DNA of 64,000 bases from Terana coerulea. Taxonomy: Eukaryota > Basidiomycota > Agaricomycetes > Polyporales > Phanerochaetaceae. The DNA lies in assembly GCA_024811115.1 (NCBI GenBank), contig JAKOGH010000690.1:310001-374000 (forward strand), read 5' to 3'. Shown in pieces: positions 1-11,421 of this stretch (position 1 is its first letter; each line of letters starts with the position of its first letter). The position numbers were made by a program, and so were the translations under genes. A model generated the notes under the pieces. It was not told where the DNA came from, made no database searches, and saw nothing but the letters and a program-made list of their open reading frames with translations.

Positions 1-92
1 ACGTACATACCCCGTAGCATTTCCGCAGCTGTACAATATCATACATCTTCCTTTGGCATGCAAGGTTTTTGGTAACTCGCTGTATGTTCCAC

Positions 93-941
93 CTAGCTAT
101 CATCGTTGGTATCATCCTCTGAGTCTTCCCCTCCCTTGCCCAAATGTTCGCGGTATAGCTTCCAAAGCTTCTTAATCTTTCGCCCAGTCAGCTCCTTGAA
201 CAGGTCCTCGTTGTATGGCAGATCCTTCATGTGAAGGTTCAGTTCCGCGACAACGCCGTGGCCATACCTGTCCTCCAGCCAGTCGAGGAAATACCCTGTC
301 GCTTCGTACCCTGCATCCCACTTGTCGCCCTTCCCTTCGACCCAATGTGGCGGTGCGAAGCCAGCTCTGAGCCGCACCCAGTCTATGCCAGGGGACGCAC
401 ATTAGCTCGAGATGCAAAATATGTACGGTCAAGTGAATGGTGTGTACGCACCTGCCACGCCTTCAGTCAGTCCTCCGGGACAGGGCTCGCCATTGCCGGT
501 GTGCTGGAAGCAGTGCACGACCTCATGCGTGAGCACACCGAGGATCTCGTCCTTCGCGCGGTGCGTGTTGTTGTGGATGTGGTCCAGCGAGAAGTGGATC
601 TCCTTGTGAAGGTCCGAGCCAAATGTGTGCGCGACGCCGGGCATGGGGCGGAAGACCAGGGCGATCTTCTCTACACTGCGACAACGCGCATGGTCGCGTT
701 GTGAGCATCGCGAGCAGCATGATGACACGAGCGTGGGGAACGCACTTGCGGGGAACGGTCTCGAGGGTGTACAGCCAGCAGTACACCGCTACGACCGCGT
801 TTCTGAGGGCGTCGTACGGTCTGACGTTGTCAAGAGTAGTTTCGCGCCTGGGTGCGCGAGATCATCCACTCTCAACGTTAGCGTTGGGATTGGCCAGTTG
901 GCATTCGGGTCGCTTGGTGGTGGTCTGGGTAAGGGTGCCAT
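93..941 (-). CDS. Basic secretory protein (BSP) family zincin metalloprotease, frame-broken
   Basis: Three exons join cleanly: 941-746, 675-452 and 382-93, with GT..AG introns of 70 and 69 nt. The product starts MAPLPRPPPSDPN and has the family landmarks in order: the N-terminal strand (LTLRVDDLAHPGA), the 'KEIHFSLDHI' segment, the zinc motif HEVVH (HExxH) followed by 'GGLTEGVADWVRLRAG', and 'APPHWVEG'. These match the plant/fungal BSP family (PF04450), thought to be metallopeptidases. I see no signal peptide, so secretion is not evident. The reading frame shifts by one base near 841-846, between 'HPGAK' and 'LDNVRPYDALRNAV'. Adding one base restores the family sequence. This is either a sequencing deletion or a recent inactivation. 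The tail is acidic (SEDDTNDDS). The family call is firm; intactness is uncertain. Confidence 0.82.
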
Positions 942-1422
942 TTCACGATGCCACTGCCACACCATGCATCTTGCTTCAATTCAATCTCTCTTGCATGTGG
1001 GTCTTTATGGAGAATGCATTTGTACCACAGTGGGCGTAATGACAATGCGGTTCACTCATGTGGGCTGAAAGGTGTAGAGTAACGGTGTATGCGGAGACAG
1101 CGTGTAGTACAAAGCAGAATTAGTGACGAGGGTTCGGCAGAAAGCAAAACCGAATAGTAGGTATAAGTTACATGTAAGAATACAATGCTACAACAACAGC
1201 GAATGCAAAATATGAGGTGCGATGCTGTGAAAACGAATTGTGGTGTGCAGCAAATGCGAGATATTGTAGAAGATACACGAAAGTGATCAGGTCCCGAGGC
1301 TACCTATAGCGCAGCATAGGTTCTGAAGCCCAAGGTCGTGGTCAGAACAATTCGATAAAAGAGCGCAGACACTTGAGAGACTCACAAAGCAAGCCAACTC
1401 CGAAGATAACCAGGGCAATTCA
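942..1422. other. Intergenic, 481 bp
   Basis: This spacer lies between the BSP gene start and the bHLH gene stop, which are in tandem on the minus strand. It must hold the BSP promoter and the bHLH 3' end. I see no convincing gene, repeat or TATA box in it. Confidence 0.5.
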
Positions 1423-2282
1423 TTACTGTGATGAATGGATGCCAGCCGCCACCTCCACCTTCAAGACTTCGCTGAGTAGCGCCTCTTGTCCTTCTTCCAA
1501 CCACTGGATATATTCCACAGCCCTGAACAGGATCCCGCTCTTCCCCTTGAAACCACCTGCTCCCTTTCCCGCGTCGCGCCTCTACTTCCACTGCCTTTGG
1601 GCCGTCCGCGAGTGGGCATACCCGCTCCGGGCGGAGCACCAGCAGGTGCGAGCAACGCCGTGAGCTGCACATAGCCGTCTCGGATAGCGTTCCGCCGTTT
1701 CTGTTCGGACATAATATGGTTGAGCCGCTTTTGCGGGGTAGATAGCAGCTGTTTTGGCTGGGCGTCCTCGACGTCAGGACTGGGTGCAGATAGGGCAGTA
1801 GGAATGGAGGGGGTGGTTACGGCGGACGAGCGACGGCCTGAGCGAGCGGGTCGGGCAGGCCTGGTTGGCTTTGTTCTTTCCACCGATGGTGAAGCAGAAG
1901 CTACACTGCCGCGCGATATCCCTTTGCCTTTATCTGACAGAGACATGGCAAGTGCACTGTGCAATGTCATCGGTGCGCTATGCGGTTGCAGATCATGGTG
2001 CAAGCCCAAAGCGAGGTCGGGAGAGTGGCTTTCGAGTTGGCTGTCTAGCGTAGCAGAGGGATAGTCTATGGCGTTCTGCACCTCTGCTTCCAGATCCCAT
2101 CCGAAGTTGTCAAGAAAGCCAAGAAGGTCGGTGGTCTCGGAGGGCGAGAAAAGGTCTGCAGACGAGGGCAGCGGCGGTGGGCTGGGAAATATGGTGGGTA
2201 TTGCGGGATCGAATGCATAAGTAAAGTCTTCGTAGGAGACTGGGGGCTGTATAGGCTCGTTCATGGCATCGAGCAGCGACAT
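1423..2282 (-). CDS. bHLH transcription factor
   Basis: The N-terminal two thirds is low-complexity and acidic/Ser-Pro rich. It is followed by a basic helix-loop-helix domain. The basic region and helix 1 read KRLNHIMSEQKRRNAIRDGY then VQLTALLAP, with the DNA-contacting His-Glu-Arg-type positions (N-H..E..RR) visible. A Gly-rich loop (TRGRPKGSGSRG) follows, and helix 2 reads GILFRAVEYIQWLEEGQEAL. The extended loop is typical of fungal bHLH factors. Between loop and helix 2, near 1565-1580, the frame changes. Either a very short (29 nt) intron or a small indel is needed to reach helix 2 and the stop at 1423. The target genes are unknown. It is divergent from the zinc-cluster gene, with 249 bp between the start codons. 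Confidence 0.8.
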
Positions 2283-2427
2283 GGATGAGCGAATGCAAGT
2301 CCCGCGACTTGCCAGCGACCGGCTACGTTACCAGTCCCGATTGAGCCGGGCGTTGCGGCAACGGGCCGAGGCCGCCGAGTCCGGACTACCGGACGAATGA
2401 GATCTTCCCAGGCTTGTTTGGCCGTGG

Positions 2428-2434
2428 TATAAAG
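2428..2434 (+). promoter_or_regulatory. TATA-like box for the Zn2Cys6 gene
   Basis: TATAAAG lies 98 bp upstream of the ATG at 2532, in the short shared promoter between two divergent transcription-factor genes. The assignment rests on position and motif only. Confidence 0.4.
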
Positions 2435-2531
2435 CGCTTTGCCCGCCGTAGCTCCCGAGTTTACGGCCTTGCCCGCCCCCGCTCTCCGACTGCCCGTCCC
2501 CTCCGTCATCACCTCCGTTATCCTCAGCCAA

Positions 2532-3512
2532 ATGTCGGCTCTGAACACACCCGGCCAGGACGACGGCCTGCAGCCGCATCCGCAGGCTCAGGACCCGCAA
2601 CACCTCCAGGTCCACCAGCAACAGCAGCAGCAGTTGCCAGATGGCCTCCAGCAAAGCATGCACAACGGCGAGACCGACACCCCTCCCATATCCGAGGGCA
2701 CCAGAAAACGTGAGCACTCCCGGACGCAATCTCATCTCACAAACGGCTAATTTGATCTCGGCACGCTCTCAGCCAAGGCCCCTCTGTCCGGAGAGCGTGT
2801 GCCGCTTGTCACTCCGGCAAGACTCGCTGCAGCGAGGTCCTTCCTTGTCAGGTAAGCCCTCCCGCTTCGCTCGCCGCCGTCATCTTGTGTGTCCATATGT
2901 GTCTGATGTGTGGCCCGGCAGAGCTGTCTAAAGCGTGGTCTTGGCCAAACGTGTGCCTACCCAGATCCTGACGCGGATCCGTCACAAAATCCCAACACCG
3001 GTGAGTCCTGTGCCTCGAGTACGGAGGCCAGTCACTCAAAGTCATGTCCAGCCGCACAACCGCAGGTCGCGTACCCGCCGATGCCAGGCTACCCACCACC
3101 AATGCATTCACTTGCACAGTCAGCTTATTACGACTACAGTACTTTCCCTGCCACTGCGCCGTCGACAGCTCCGGGCCCGACATCCCCAAGCGCCGGCGCA
3201 TCCACATCTACATTCAGACCAAATAAACGCCCTCGTAACCTCACTGAAGAGGAGGCTGCCGCTATCACACGTAACTTCCAGAGAGGGGCGTTTTTCATCG
3301 GACAAAGTGAACCTGTCAGAATAGACCCTCGGCTAGCGGTCAGGTTGACCCTCGCGGAGGGTGACCAGGTTCATTTCTTGATTGGGAGACCGCCTACCAG
3401 CCCATCGTTTGAGGCTGGACTGTCGAACACACGTGTAAGAGGGTGCTGGAACACCGAGATGTGCTGGGAAATGCTGCTTCTAAACCTGCTTTTTCTAAAG
3501 TGCTGTTGCTAG
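2532..3512 (+). CDS. Zn2Cys6 zinc-cluster transcription factor
   Basis: Three exons: 2532-2709, 2778-2851 and 2922-3512. Once spliced, the protein has a Gln-rich N-terminus (LQVHQQQQQQLPDG) and then a binuclear zinc cluster. Exon 2 gives RACAACHSGKTRCSEVLPCQ and exon 3 continues with SCLKRGLGQTCAYPDPD. The six cysteines fit C-x2-C-x6-C-x5-C-x2-C-x8-C. The frame requires an AAG 3' splice site at 2777; the nearby CAG at 2772 would break it. After the cluster comes a Tyr/Pro-rich linker and 'RPNKRPRNLTEEEAAAITR'. The predicted protein is short (about 280 aa) and lacks the usual fungal-specific middle domain. The 3' end may therefore continue in exons I did not find. Confidence 0.8.
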
Positions 3513-3784
3513 TGGACTTCGACTATTATGATTATTGTATCCTGCCCTTAGCCAATGTATCTATATTGCATACTGGTCCTAGTATTTACCGCTCTAGATC
3601 TCTAGCTCGGCGCGATTCAACTCGGCAACCTGTCGAAGCAACAAGTGGGGTATATATGTGCCTTCTTGTGTCAAGCATGAACATGTGCAGTGTCTGCTTC
3701 GCAGATACTTAACTTAAATTACCTCGCTTGGATACTGTAAGTAATCCCTAATTAATGTGTTCACTGTCAGCGCTAGACATTGAT
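3513..3784. other. 3' region before tRNA
   Basis: AT-rich sequence downstream of the zinc-cluster gene. No open gene structure is seen. Confidence 0.4.
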
Positions 3785-3891
3785 GGCGAGATGGCCGAGC
3801 GGTCTAAGGCGCCAGACTAAGGTTCAATGCCAGCAGGCTGACTCTTAATATCTGGTCTTTCGGGGCGTGGGTTCGAATCCCACTCTCGTCA
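3785..3891 (+). tRNA. tRNA-Leu (anticodon AAG), with intron
   Basis: The acceptor stem GGCGAGA (3785-3791) pairs with TCTCGTC (3884-3890), with one G-T pair, and is followed by discriminator A at 3891. The D arm is GCC...GGC. The anticodon stem CCAGA (3812-3816) pairs with TCTGG (3851-3855), and the loop begins CT-AAG, with anticodon AAG at 3819-3821. An intron of roughly 27 nt sits one base after the anticodon (about 3823-3849). A long variable arm typical of tRNA-Leu and a T arm (GTGGG-TTCGAAT-CCCAC) complete the molecule. It decodes CUU/CUC leucine codons. Confidence 0.93.
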
Positions 3892-4183
3892 TTCACAAGG
3901 TCTGGATGCATCTTGTTTTGCCTGCTGTCCGCGTCATTAATAGACGGTAGCAGCTTGGGCAATGGGTACCGCTCGAACTGTGTCGACTCTCGAGTGCCCG
4001 CCGTCCTCGGTCCGATGAATGGTATAGCAAACGGTAGCACGGAACACTCAATTAGTTCAACTACCAGTCCTAACTCTGTGTATAACATATTATATGTGCC
4101 CGTGCCATACTCCCCTCCAGGCTCCAGCTGTTCGCACTGAGAAATACAGCTCGAGAATTACACATCAACACAGAAGGCGTACA
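3892..4183. other. Intergenic, 292 bp
   Basis: Between the tRNA and the stop codon of RAD5. Nothing recognised. Confidence 0.4.
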
Positions 4184-7100
4184 TCAATCATCCCCAAACA
4201 TTATACGAAGGTTCTCAAGACTATCAGAGTCTCCCTTCCCACCAAAGGCCTCCTTCACAATTGCCGTCTTGCGTTTCTGAATCTGCAGAATCCGACGCTC
4301 AATGGTATCCGAGACCTATAGTTAAAGAAGTATATTAGACACAGTGCCTTAAGATAAAGGCGGGGAGCGTAGAAAACGCACGATGAAGTGCTTGACGTAG
4401 ACCGTTCGCTCTTGACCAATCCGGTGCACCCTGTCTATAGCTTGATTTTCGATTGCGGAGTTCCACCAACAATCCATCTGGAATGATGTTAGGAACGGCC
4501 ACGACGCGAGGTCATGGGAACTTACCATGAAGACGTGGTTCGCGTTCGTAAGCTACGGCACCAGATGAGTTTCAACACATTCAGGCAACCCGGAACGTTG
4601 TTACTGACATTGAGACCAACTCCGCCAGCTTTGAGACTGACAATGAGCACCTTCGGCTCATCCGAGGTGTCCTTAAAACCGGCAACAGACTCACTGCGGC
4701 GCCGCAAATCCATCGAGCCATCGAATCTATACGACTGCAGCCGTTCGCGCTCCAGTACCAGCTGAATGAGGTCGAGGAATGTAGTAAACTGTGAGAAGAC
4801 GACCGCGCGGAACGATGGATCAGAGGCTCTAATAGCACCTATACATCGCGAAACCTGATAAGCCGTGTTATAACAAGGAAACAGGGAGGGGCGCACGTAA
4901 GTTCTGAATTAGAGCGTCGAGCTTTGTGGACGAGCGGAAGTCATTTTTCCGCAGTGTCACAGTATTTGCATCTTTGCCCGATCGATTGGATCGTATTACC
5001 TCCAGTAGGTCGCTTTCCTGCCGTAGAGTCGCGTAGGGGTTAGACCGCGACGCAGATTCTGGAGCAGGCGTACGAACCGACACTGGTCCATGGGAGCATA
5101 TCGGGCACTTTCCGTCTTCACCTCGGTCGGTGCACTTTTGCAGGAAACCTGTAACACAATCTTTACAGCTACACGACGCCCTTGAACATCAGCGAAAGGA
5201 CCCGCATATGTAGCAATTCCAAGACTGACATCTGATGCATACAGCCTGGGACGAGTGTCGGCGATTGCATAATGTCGTAGCATATAGGGCATTCGGTCAC
5301 TTCTTCCTGCCCTAGGTTGGTGAGGACATCTTCGGCGTACGTCTTACCTCCCTTTGGGCCGCTGGGTATTGGCGTGACGTCGTCATCCGTCTCTTTCTTG
5401 ACACTCGAGGCACTGCCGTTGCTTGACCCGCTTGCGTCAATTGCTGTGTAGCTACGGATCATCTCCTCGACGTCGATGAAGGCGTTGTCTGCCGTAGCCT
5501 TTGCGGCATCATCTTTGTCCTTGAGGACAAGACTAGGGTGGAGAACAGCACGCCGTAGACTGAAATCACAGCGGACGTTCTCAGCACACGATACAAGCAA
5601 CATCGGGGCCAGTGCTTACCGCATAAGCATCGCTAGGATATGTGTGTAGTTCTTATTAACGGCTCCCTTCTCGCTAAGTTTCTCGAATCGTCGTTTCGCG
5701 TCCGAATACAGCGAGTCGTAAATCTTGCGCTCCAGTGGTGAGAATTCGAGCGACTCAACAACGACCTACAGCGGGTGCGGTTATATTGCTGACATGCAGC
5801 GGACAAACGAGCGGCGCACAAAACCTCTTTTGATGGTAGTTCGACAATCATGCGCCCGTCCGCGTCCCGCATGTTCTTCTCTCGCCGCAGAAGTACGCTC
5901 TCCAAGATGACTTGGACGACCTCAATCGCCTTGGGATCTCGGGCGAGGAAAGGAAGTGTGACGAATCTACACACCAGGAAAATACAGCTGTCAGTTCAAA
6001 TAACGAGCGAGCGAGCGAAAACACCCCACGTACGAGCGGAAGAATGTGTAGTCGGACCAGGGAGTAAAGCCAAGAAACTTGCTGTGACGTGGTTCAGCCG
6101 CACTGTTGAGGCAACGTGGAATGAACTCACAGTAGAGAATACAGGTCTTCCAGTCTGTTGACTATGGGCGTGCCTGTAACAGCCCAGCGTCTTCTCGCGC
6201 GGAGAGCGTACACCGCTTTTGCAGTCTTACTTTGGCGTGACTTGCAGCTATGCGCTTCGTCAAGGATGATGCCTGTCGGTATTTGGATACTCAAACGTCA
6301 GCCAGGTGTTGAATGTGATAGATGTCTTTCTTACGCAGCCATTCAACTGGAAGCCGAGGATATAAGTTCGTTGATTGAGTTGAAGAGTCAAGAAACCTTA
6401 CTCTCAAAGATTGGACTGACCAACCGATCCCCTTGCGTCTTGCCGAATTCCGACATTAAAGTCCCATACGACGTAATCACAATCACCATGGGTGCCGATG
6501 TCTCGTCCGAACTATCTTCCTGTTCAAGCATGCTCTGAAGATCTAACCTGCCTTGTCCATGCCAAACCAGCACTTTCATTGTTTCAGGCTTACTCGACCT
6601 CAACAGCTCTTCTTGCCATTGGTTTAGGAGAGAGGTCGGTGCTACGATGAGAGTCGCCGACGGCCCTTTCGGGACGGAAGCCGAAGAATTGACCTCAGAG
6701 GTTGAGGGGTTTGACTTCGTCCGGAATGCATTCTGGAGACGTAGCTGCTTCCGTTTCGAGCTGGATTGATGGGTCAGATCTGGAGGCTCCGGTGTACAGG
6801 CAGTTTGTATCAGGGCACTAAGCATGATGGTTTTGCCCATTCCCACTGTATAGAATAGTTTAGGATTTAGCAAAGGAAACGGCATTAGTTGCACTTACTC
6901 TCTAGAGTTATGCCATGCGAAGTGAAGGATGGTGAGATAAATTCAAAGACCAACATTAAACACGTTACCATCACTGAAGAAGAACATTCAATACAAGATA
7001 CATATTCAGAGGAGACTTGCAACTCACGCTAAGATGCCACCCTTAAACTTGCGCTGGGCTCTAGGGAATTCGAGGCTGAGTTCGCCCGAGATGTCGTTGT

Positions 7101-8861
7101 AGTAGAACGGTCGCTCATCCGATGTGAGGTCAATCACGCCCTGGTGAGGGTCTGACGGGAACGCATACCTATAACTGCAGTCAGAAGAAGCCGGGAACGC
7201 TCAAGAATCACGTACTCCTTCCACAGAGGCTCCATAGTCTGCTCTTGCCGAGCAGACTCGGTGCCCACTTCCATTGAATGCATCCATCTAGTGATCGCAC
7301 CGAGTGAGTGCTGACCATCATGTAGCATATTATGCAAGGAAACCCACAACAATGCTTGCTTCTGATATGGACGCAAGTTCAGAGTGAACGTCTCGGCGGG
7401 GTCCATTTCTCCCATCGTGGTGTCGTTCTGCTGAGCTCTGCGCAATAACTGTGAGCCTGTCCCTGACTTCCACTCAAACACGCTCGCCTACTTCCGGTAG
7501 ATCAAGTTCAGCTGGTTGTCGGAAAGCTCCTCTTCGTCGCCTTCCACGACGATTTCTTCTCCGTCTCCAACTATCTCAGTGTGAGAGCCCTTATTCTTGC
7601 CGGTCTGTTTCTGGGCAAGTAACCGAAGGTCTTCTTGGCTAAGGTCCTTCTTTCGACGTCGAGCGGTCGCACCACGGTTCGTTGGTTTCAAACTTAGGAG
7701 TTCGAAGAGGTGGGTCAACGAAGCCTTTCGCTCACGAAGGACTTGTTCATCCTCCGTCTCCTTTCCTTCGTCGAACATATGCCTGGGTTTCTCCTCGCCG
7801 GCAGAGGCACGGGGAGACCGGAAGGCAGATGCCTTCAGGTACACAGACAGAGATACAATCATTTCCGCCCCAGAATGCAAGCTGTCTGGACAGTCTATGA
7901 TGGTGCTCCCTTGGAAGTCCACGATTCCTAGAAAACCCGTGTCAATATATCACTATAGGCAGCGTAGCCAAGACGAACCTAGGTCTAGTAATTTAGCCAC
8001 CCAAGAAGAAACGTCCTGAGGCAGACGTCCGAATTCTGCATGCCTGTAAGCTGTATGATTGTCTAGCGACAGCCCGCTTACGTACCGAAGCCTCTTGTGG
8101 TGGTCAGACGCACTATGATGTCTTCTTTCTTCTTCGATGGCTTAGCTGGTGCCGGTTTAAGCATTGTTGCTATCGACAATTGCTTCTTCCCGCCTTTGGC
8201 TTTCGCATCCTTTTTCGCGGGTGCCTTCTTGTCTGACTTGCTTGAGGATGGTTCCAATGCAGCGTCGCGCTCTATGCGTATTTCATCGCCAGGCTTTGTA
8301 TGCACATGTCAGAGCTGCAGAGCAACAATATAATAACCCACGTACCTTAACATAACCCTTACCGCGGACTGTACTCCACGCATTTCCTACGAGGAACGAG
8401 CCAAGGTAAGCAGACACGAAGCTGGCTCTGCCATCGACGGTGTCCGGTGACACCTTGCGTTTCTTTCGTGGCGGTTGGTGGTCAAGCTCCTCAATAGATG
8501 AAGCGGGAGACGATGGAACAGGAGGTGCAGCAGAGGATCCTCTGGACGCGGTGGTCGACCGTTCAGACTCTACGCTGGGTATGTTCACGTCAACATCCAT
8601 GGCCTCACCACCACCTTCAATACCCAAGCTCGCGCCTCTAAGCAGTCCCATAGGAGACATCTCTGTAGGCGGATTTATGTCGTTGTCCTCATCGCTGTCC
8701 GCAAAGAACAGCGTGTTGGTTGGCGGACGCGGCTCTGGCTTCGCGGCCGGTTGGGATGACGGCACAGTGCCTAATGGTGTGGTGTATTCCAGTACATCCT
8801 CGCTCTCGTCTTCCGAGGCAGCAAAGAACAAGGATCTGTCGGGTTGGTCGCTGTCGGCCAT
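4184..8861 (-). CDS. RAD5: RAD5/HLTF-type DNA repair helicase and ubiquitin ligase
   Basis: A nuclear enzyme of post-replication repair. It polyubiquitinates PCNA and remodels stalled forks. In order the protein shows: an acidic Ser-rich N-terminus from [13 protein letters not shown]; a HIRAN domain ([20 protein letters not shown]); SNF2 helicase motif I (GGILADEMGMGKT); [16 protein letters not shown]; motif [11 protein letters not shown] (DEAH, near 6255); WAVTGTP (motif III); a C3HC4 RING inserted in the helicase (starts [20 protein letters not shown]); and the C-terminal helicase lobe ([35 protein letters not shown]). It ends MFGDD at 4184. It has many short introns. Motif I can only be assembled canonically through two micro-exons, 6969-6973 and 6899-6901 (see findings). 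It is head to head with CCT7, with 175 bp between start codons. Identification is very secure. Confidence 0.95.
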
Positions 8862-9036
8862 GATGAGCACGCGAGCGGGTTGGACGTCGAGTCCGTGGCG
8901 GGTTGGGCAAATGAGACGCGACTGAAGCGCCCCAGCGACGCGCACCGGGCCAAACAGCACCAAACAGTGACTGCCATATCGGTATTCTCTGAATTTACTC
9001 GCTCACATTCCACCGCTTCGTCAACTCTTACACAAA

Positions 9037-10984
9037 ATGCAGCGTGGTCTGCCGATGGTAAGAAACTGCTTATGTTTAGGGGACATAGGCTGAAATTAAT
9101 CTCTGGTAGCAACCTACTGTCGTCCTCCTCAAGGAGGGCACAGACACTTCGCAGGGCAAGGGCCAGCTTCTCTCAAACATTTCCGCATGTCTTGCCATCG
9201 CGGAGACCCTCGCTAGCACCCTCGGTCCACGTGGAATGGACAAGCTGATTGTCAATGAGCGTGGCGATGCGCAAATTACCAACGACGGCGCAACGATCCT
9301 GAAGCTTCTCGACATTGTGCACCCGCTGCGCGTACTCTGGTCGATATTGCAAGAGCTCAGGACGCGGAAGTCGGCGATGGGACCACCAGTGTCACTCTGC
9401 TCGCCGCGCAGTTGCTGAAGGAGATCAGGAGCTACATCGAGGAGGGCGTCAGCCCACATATCATCATGAAGGGATACAGAAAAGCGTGTCAGTTGGTGCG
9501 TGTGCTCAAATATCCATCATTTCGTCACGTCTCATATTCCATAGGCTATCGACCGCATAAAAGGAAATTCAAGTAACGGTAGACAAGTCTGATCCAGAGT
9601 ATGTCCTCGTATAATCGTTACTCTTCCGCCATCCTCATCATAATGCCAGACGCTTCCGATCCCTTCTCCTCAAGTGCGCCTCGACGTCAATGTCATCCAA
9701 ATTGATCCACTCGGAGAAGCCTTTCTTCTCCAACATGGTCGTTGATGCTGTGCAATGTCTGGACCAGGACGACCTCGACGAGTCCCTCATCGGTGTCAAG
9801 AAGATCCCTGGTGGTGGCATGCAGGACTCACTGCTGGTCCGCGGCGTCTCGTTTAAGAAGACTTTTACCTACGCTGGCGCCGAGCAACAACCTAAATCTT
9901 TCAAGGATCCTCTCATTCTCAGCTTGAACGTTGAGCTCGAACTGAAGGCCGAGAAGGACAATGCCGAGGTCCGTGTCGAGGCCGTGTCAGATTACCAAGC
10001 TATCGTCGACGCGGAGTGGGAGATCATCTACCGCAAGCTGGAGGCTATCGAGAAAACAGGTGCCAAGGTTGTCCTCAGCAAGCTTCCCATCGGCGATCTG
10101 GCGACGCAGTGGTTTGCGGACCGTGACATCTTCTGTGCCGGCAGGGTGCCTGCGGCAGACTTGAACCGCGTCGTGCAGGCCGTCGGCGGCTCCATCCAGT
10201 CTACCTGCTCGGACATCCGACGCGAACACCTTGGTACGTGCGGCAGCTTCGAGGAGAAGCAGATCGGTGGAGAGCGCTACAACCTGCTCGAGGAGTGCCC
10301 GAAGGCGAAGACATGCACGCTTATCCTTCGTGGCGGCGCCGGAGCAGTTCATCGAGGAGGTTGAGCGCAGTCTGCATGACGCGATTATGGTCGTGAAACG
10401 GGCCGTGTTGAACGGAGACGTTGTCGCGGGCGGCGGCGCGATCGAGGTGAATTGCTCATTCTTTTACCATGCTCTCTTGTTTCACTCCACATCTACTAAA
10501 AGATGGACCTATCAGCGCACATTCGCAAAGGCAGCTCTCGCGATTCCGGGCAAGGTACAGCTGGTCATGACGGCGTTCGCCAAGGCCTTGGAGATTATCC
10601 CTCGCCAGATCTGCGATAATGCTGGCCTGGACTCGACGGACATCCTGAACAAGCTGCGCATGAAGCACGCGAACGGTGCGAAGTGGTTTGGTGTCGACGT
10701 CGACGGCGCAGAAGGCGTGCGCGACAACATGGAGGCCTTCGTGTGGGAGCCCAGTCTCGTGAAGCTGAACGCCATCAGCAGCGCCACCGAGGCGGCGTGC
10801 CTGATCCTGAGCGTGGACGAGACTGTCCGGAATCCGCAAAGCGAAGGGGTGAGTATGGGCGTATGCCTGATGCGAACAGCTCGCTAACTTGCTGCTTTTC
10901 CAGCCCAACCCCGGCCCTAGAGCTCCTCCCGGGACTGCACAGCGCGCGCTGAGGGGCCGGGGCCGCGGTATGCCCCGGCGGTGA
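9037..10984 (+). CDS. CCT7: Chaperonin CCT subunit eta (TCP-1 eta)
   Basis: One of eight subunits of the cytosolic CCT/TRiC ring that folds actin and tubulin. Exon 1 encodes only MQRGLPM (9037-9057). The next begins [20 protein letters not shown]. The ATP-site landmarks [18 protein letters not shown] and [17 protein letters not shown] are present, then the apical domain, then VVAGGGAIE and [13 protein letters not shown] Gly/Arg tail ([10 protein letters not shown]) ends at 10984. Strong conservation runs in pieces because the frame is broken by single bases near 9323 (one base missing), 9563, 10340 and 10530 (one extra each). As CCT7 is essential, these are more likely assembly errors than real defects. 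Donors and acceptors are standard, except for an AAAAG acceptor before 'MDLSAHIR'. Confidence 0.93.
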
Positions 10985-11276
10985 AGATGATTGGGCGATA
11001 TGCACCGTAGAGTACAGCTTGTCCTCGACGAAAGTGAATGCTAACAATTCTCTCGCCTTCATTTGCCCGCACGACGGTGCCATCACGTGACTGACCGCAG
11101 GGCGTTTCGGTGCGTTTGGCCGCTCGCATACGCCATCTGCGGGCTCTTCACGCAATTCGCGCAATACGTTACGATGCTTCGCGGATTCTGGTCGAAATGA
11201 TAGAGCCTGAACTGGGTGGATGGTGCCTGTCCACCTTGTGGCCCGGCAACACCTTCTCGGATACCCGCAGTGCTCG

Positions 11277-11283
11277 TATAAAT
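11277..11283 (+). promoter_or_regulatory. TATA-like box for first MFS transporter
   Basis: TATAAAT lies 145 bp upstream of the ATG at 11422, within the 437 bp spacer after CCT7. The rest of that spacer holds nothing I recognise. Confidence 0.4.
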
Positions 11284-11421
11284 TGCCGTGAGCTCGCAGA
11301 TGTCATGCCTGAAGCTCAGGTTTCACTTTTGCTCCCCGAGCGGCCTCCCGCTCATCTCGCTTCACTGACGAGATGACGACCATACTTCCTTCCTACCCTT
11401 ACAGGCTCAACGAAAAACGCG

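Noticed and set aside
231..704. Open frame opposite the BSP gene
   Set aside because: Shadow of the conserved BSP exons, including the HExxH codons, on the other strand.
1560..1595. 29-nt intron in the bHLH loop (GTAGAG...GCAG)
   Set aside because: It would restore the frame into helix 2, but it is much shorter than any other intron here. A small indel is at least as likely.
8440..8925. Open frame on the plus strand opposite the RAD5 N-terminus
   Set aside because: Ser/Gly-rich reverse image of the RAD5 disordered region. No introns or motifs of its own.
9037..10984. CCT7 as a pseudogene
   Set aside because: Four frame breaks but no stop-causing substitutions, intact splice sites and full conservation elsewhere; similar breaks affect many other genes in the window.
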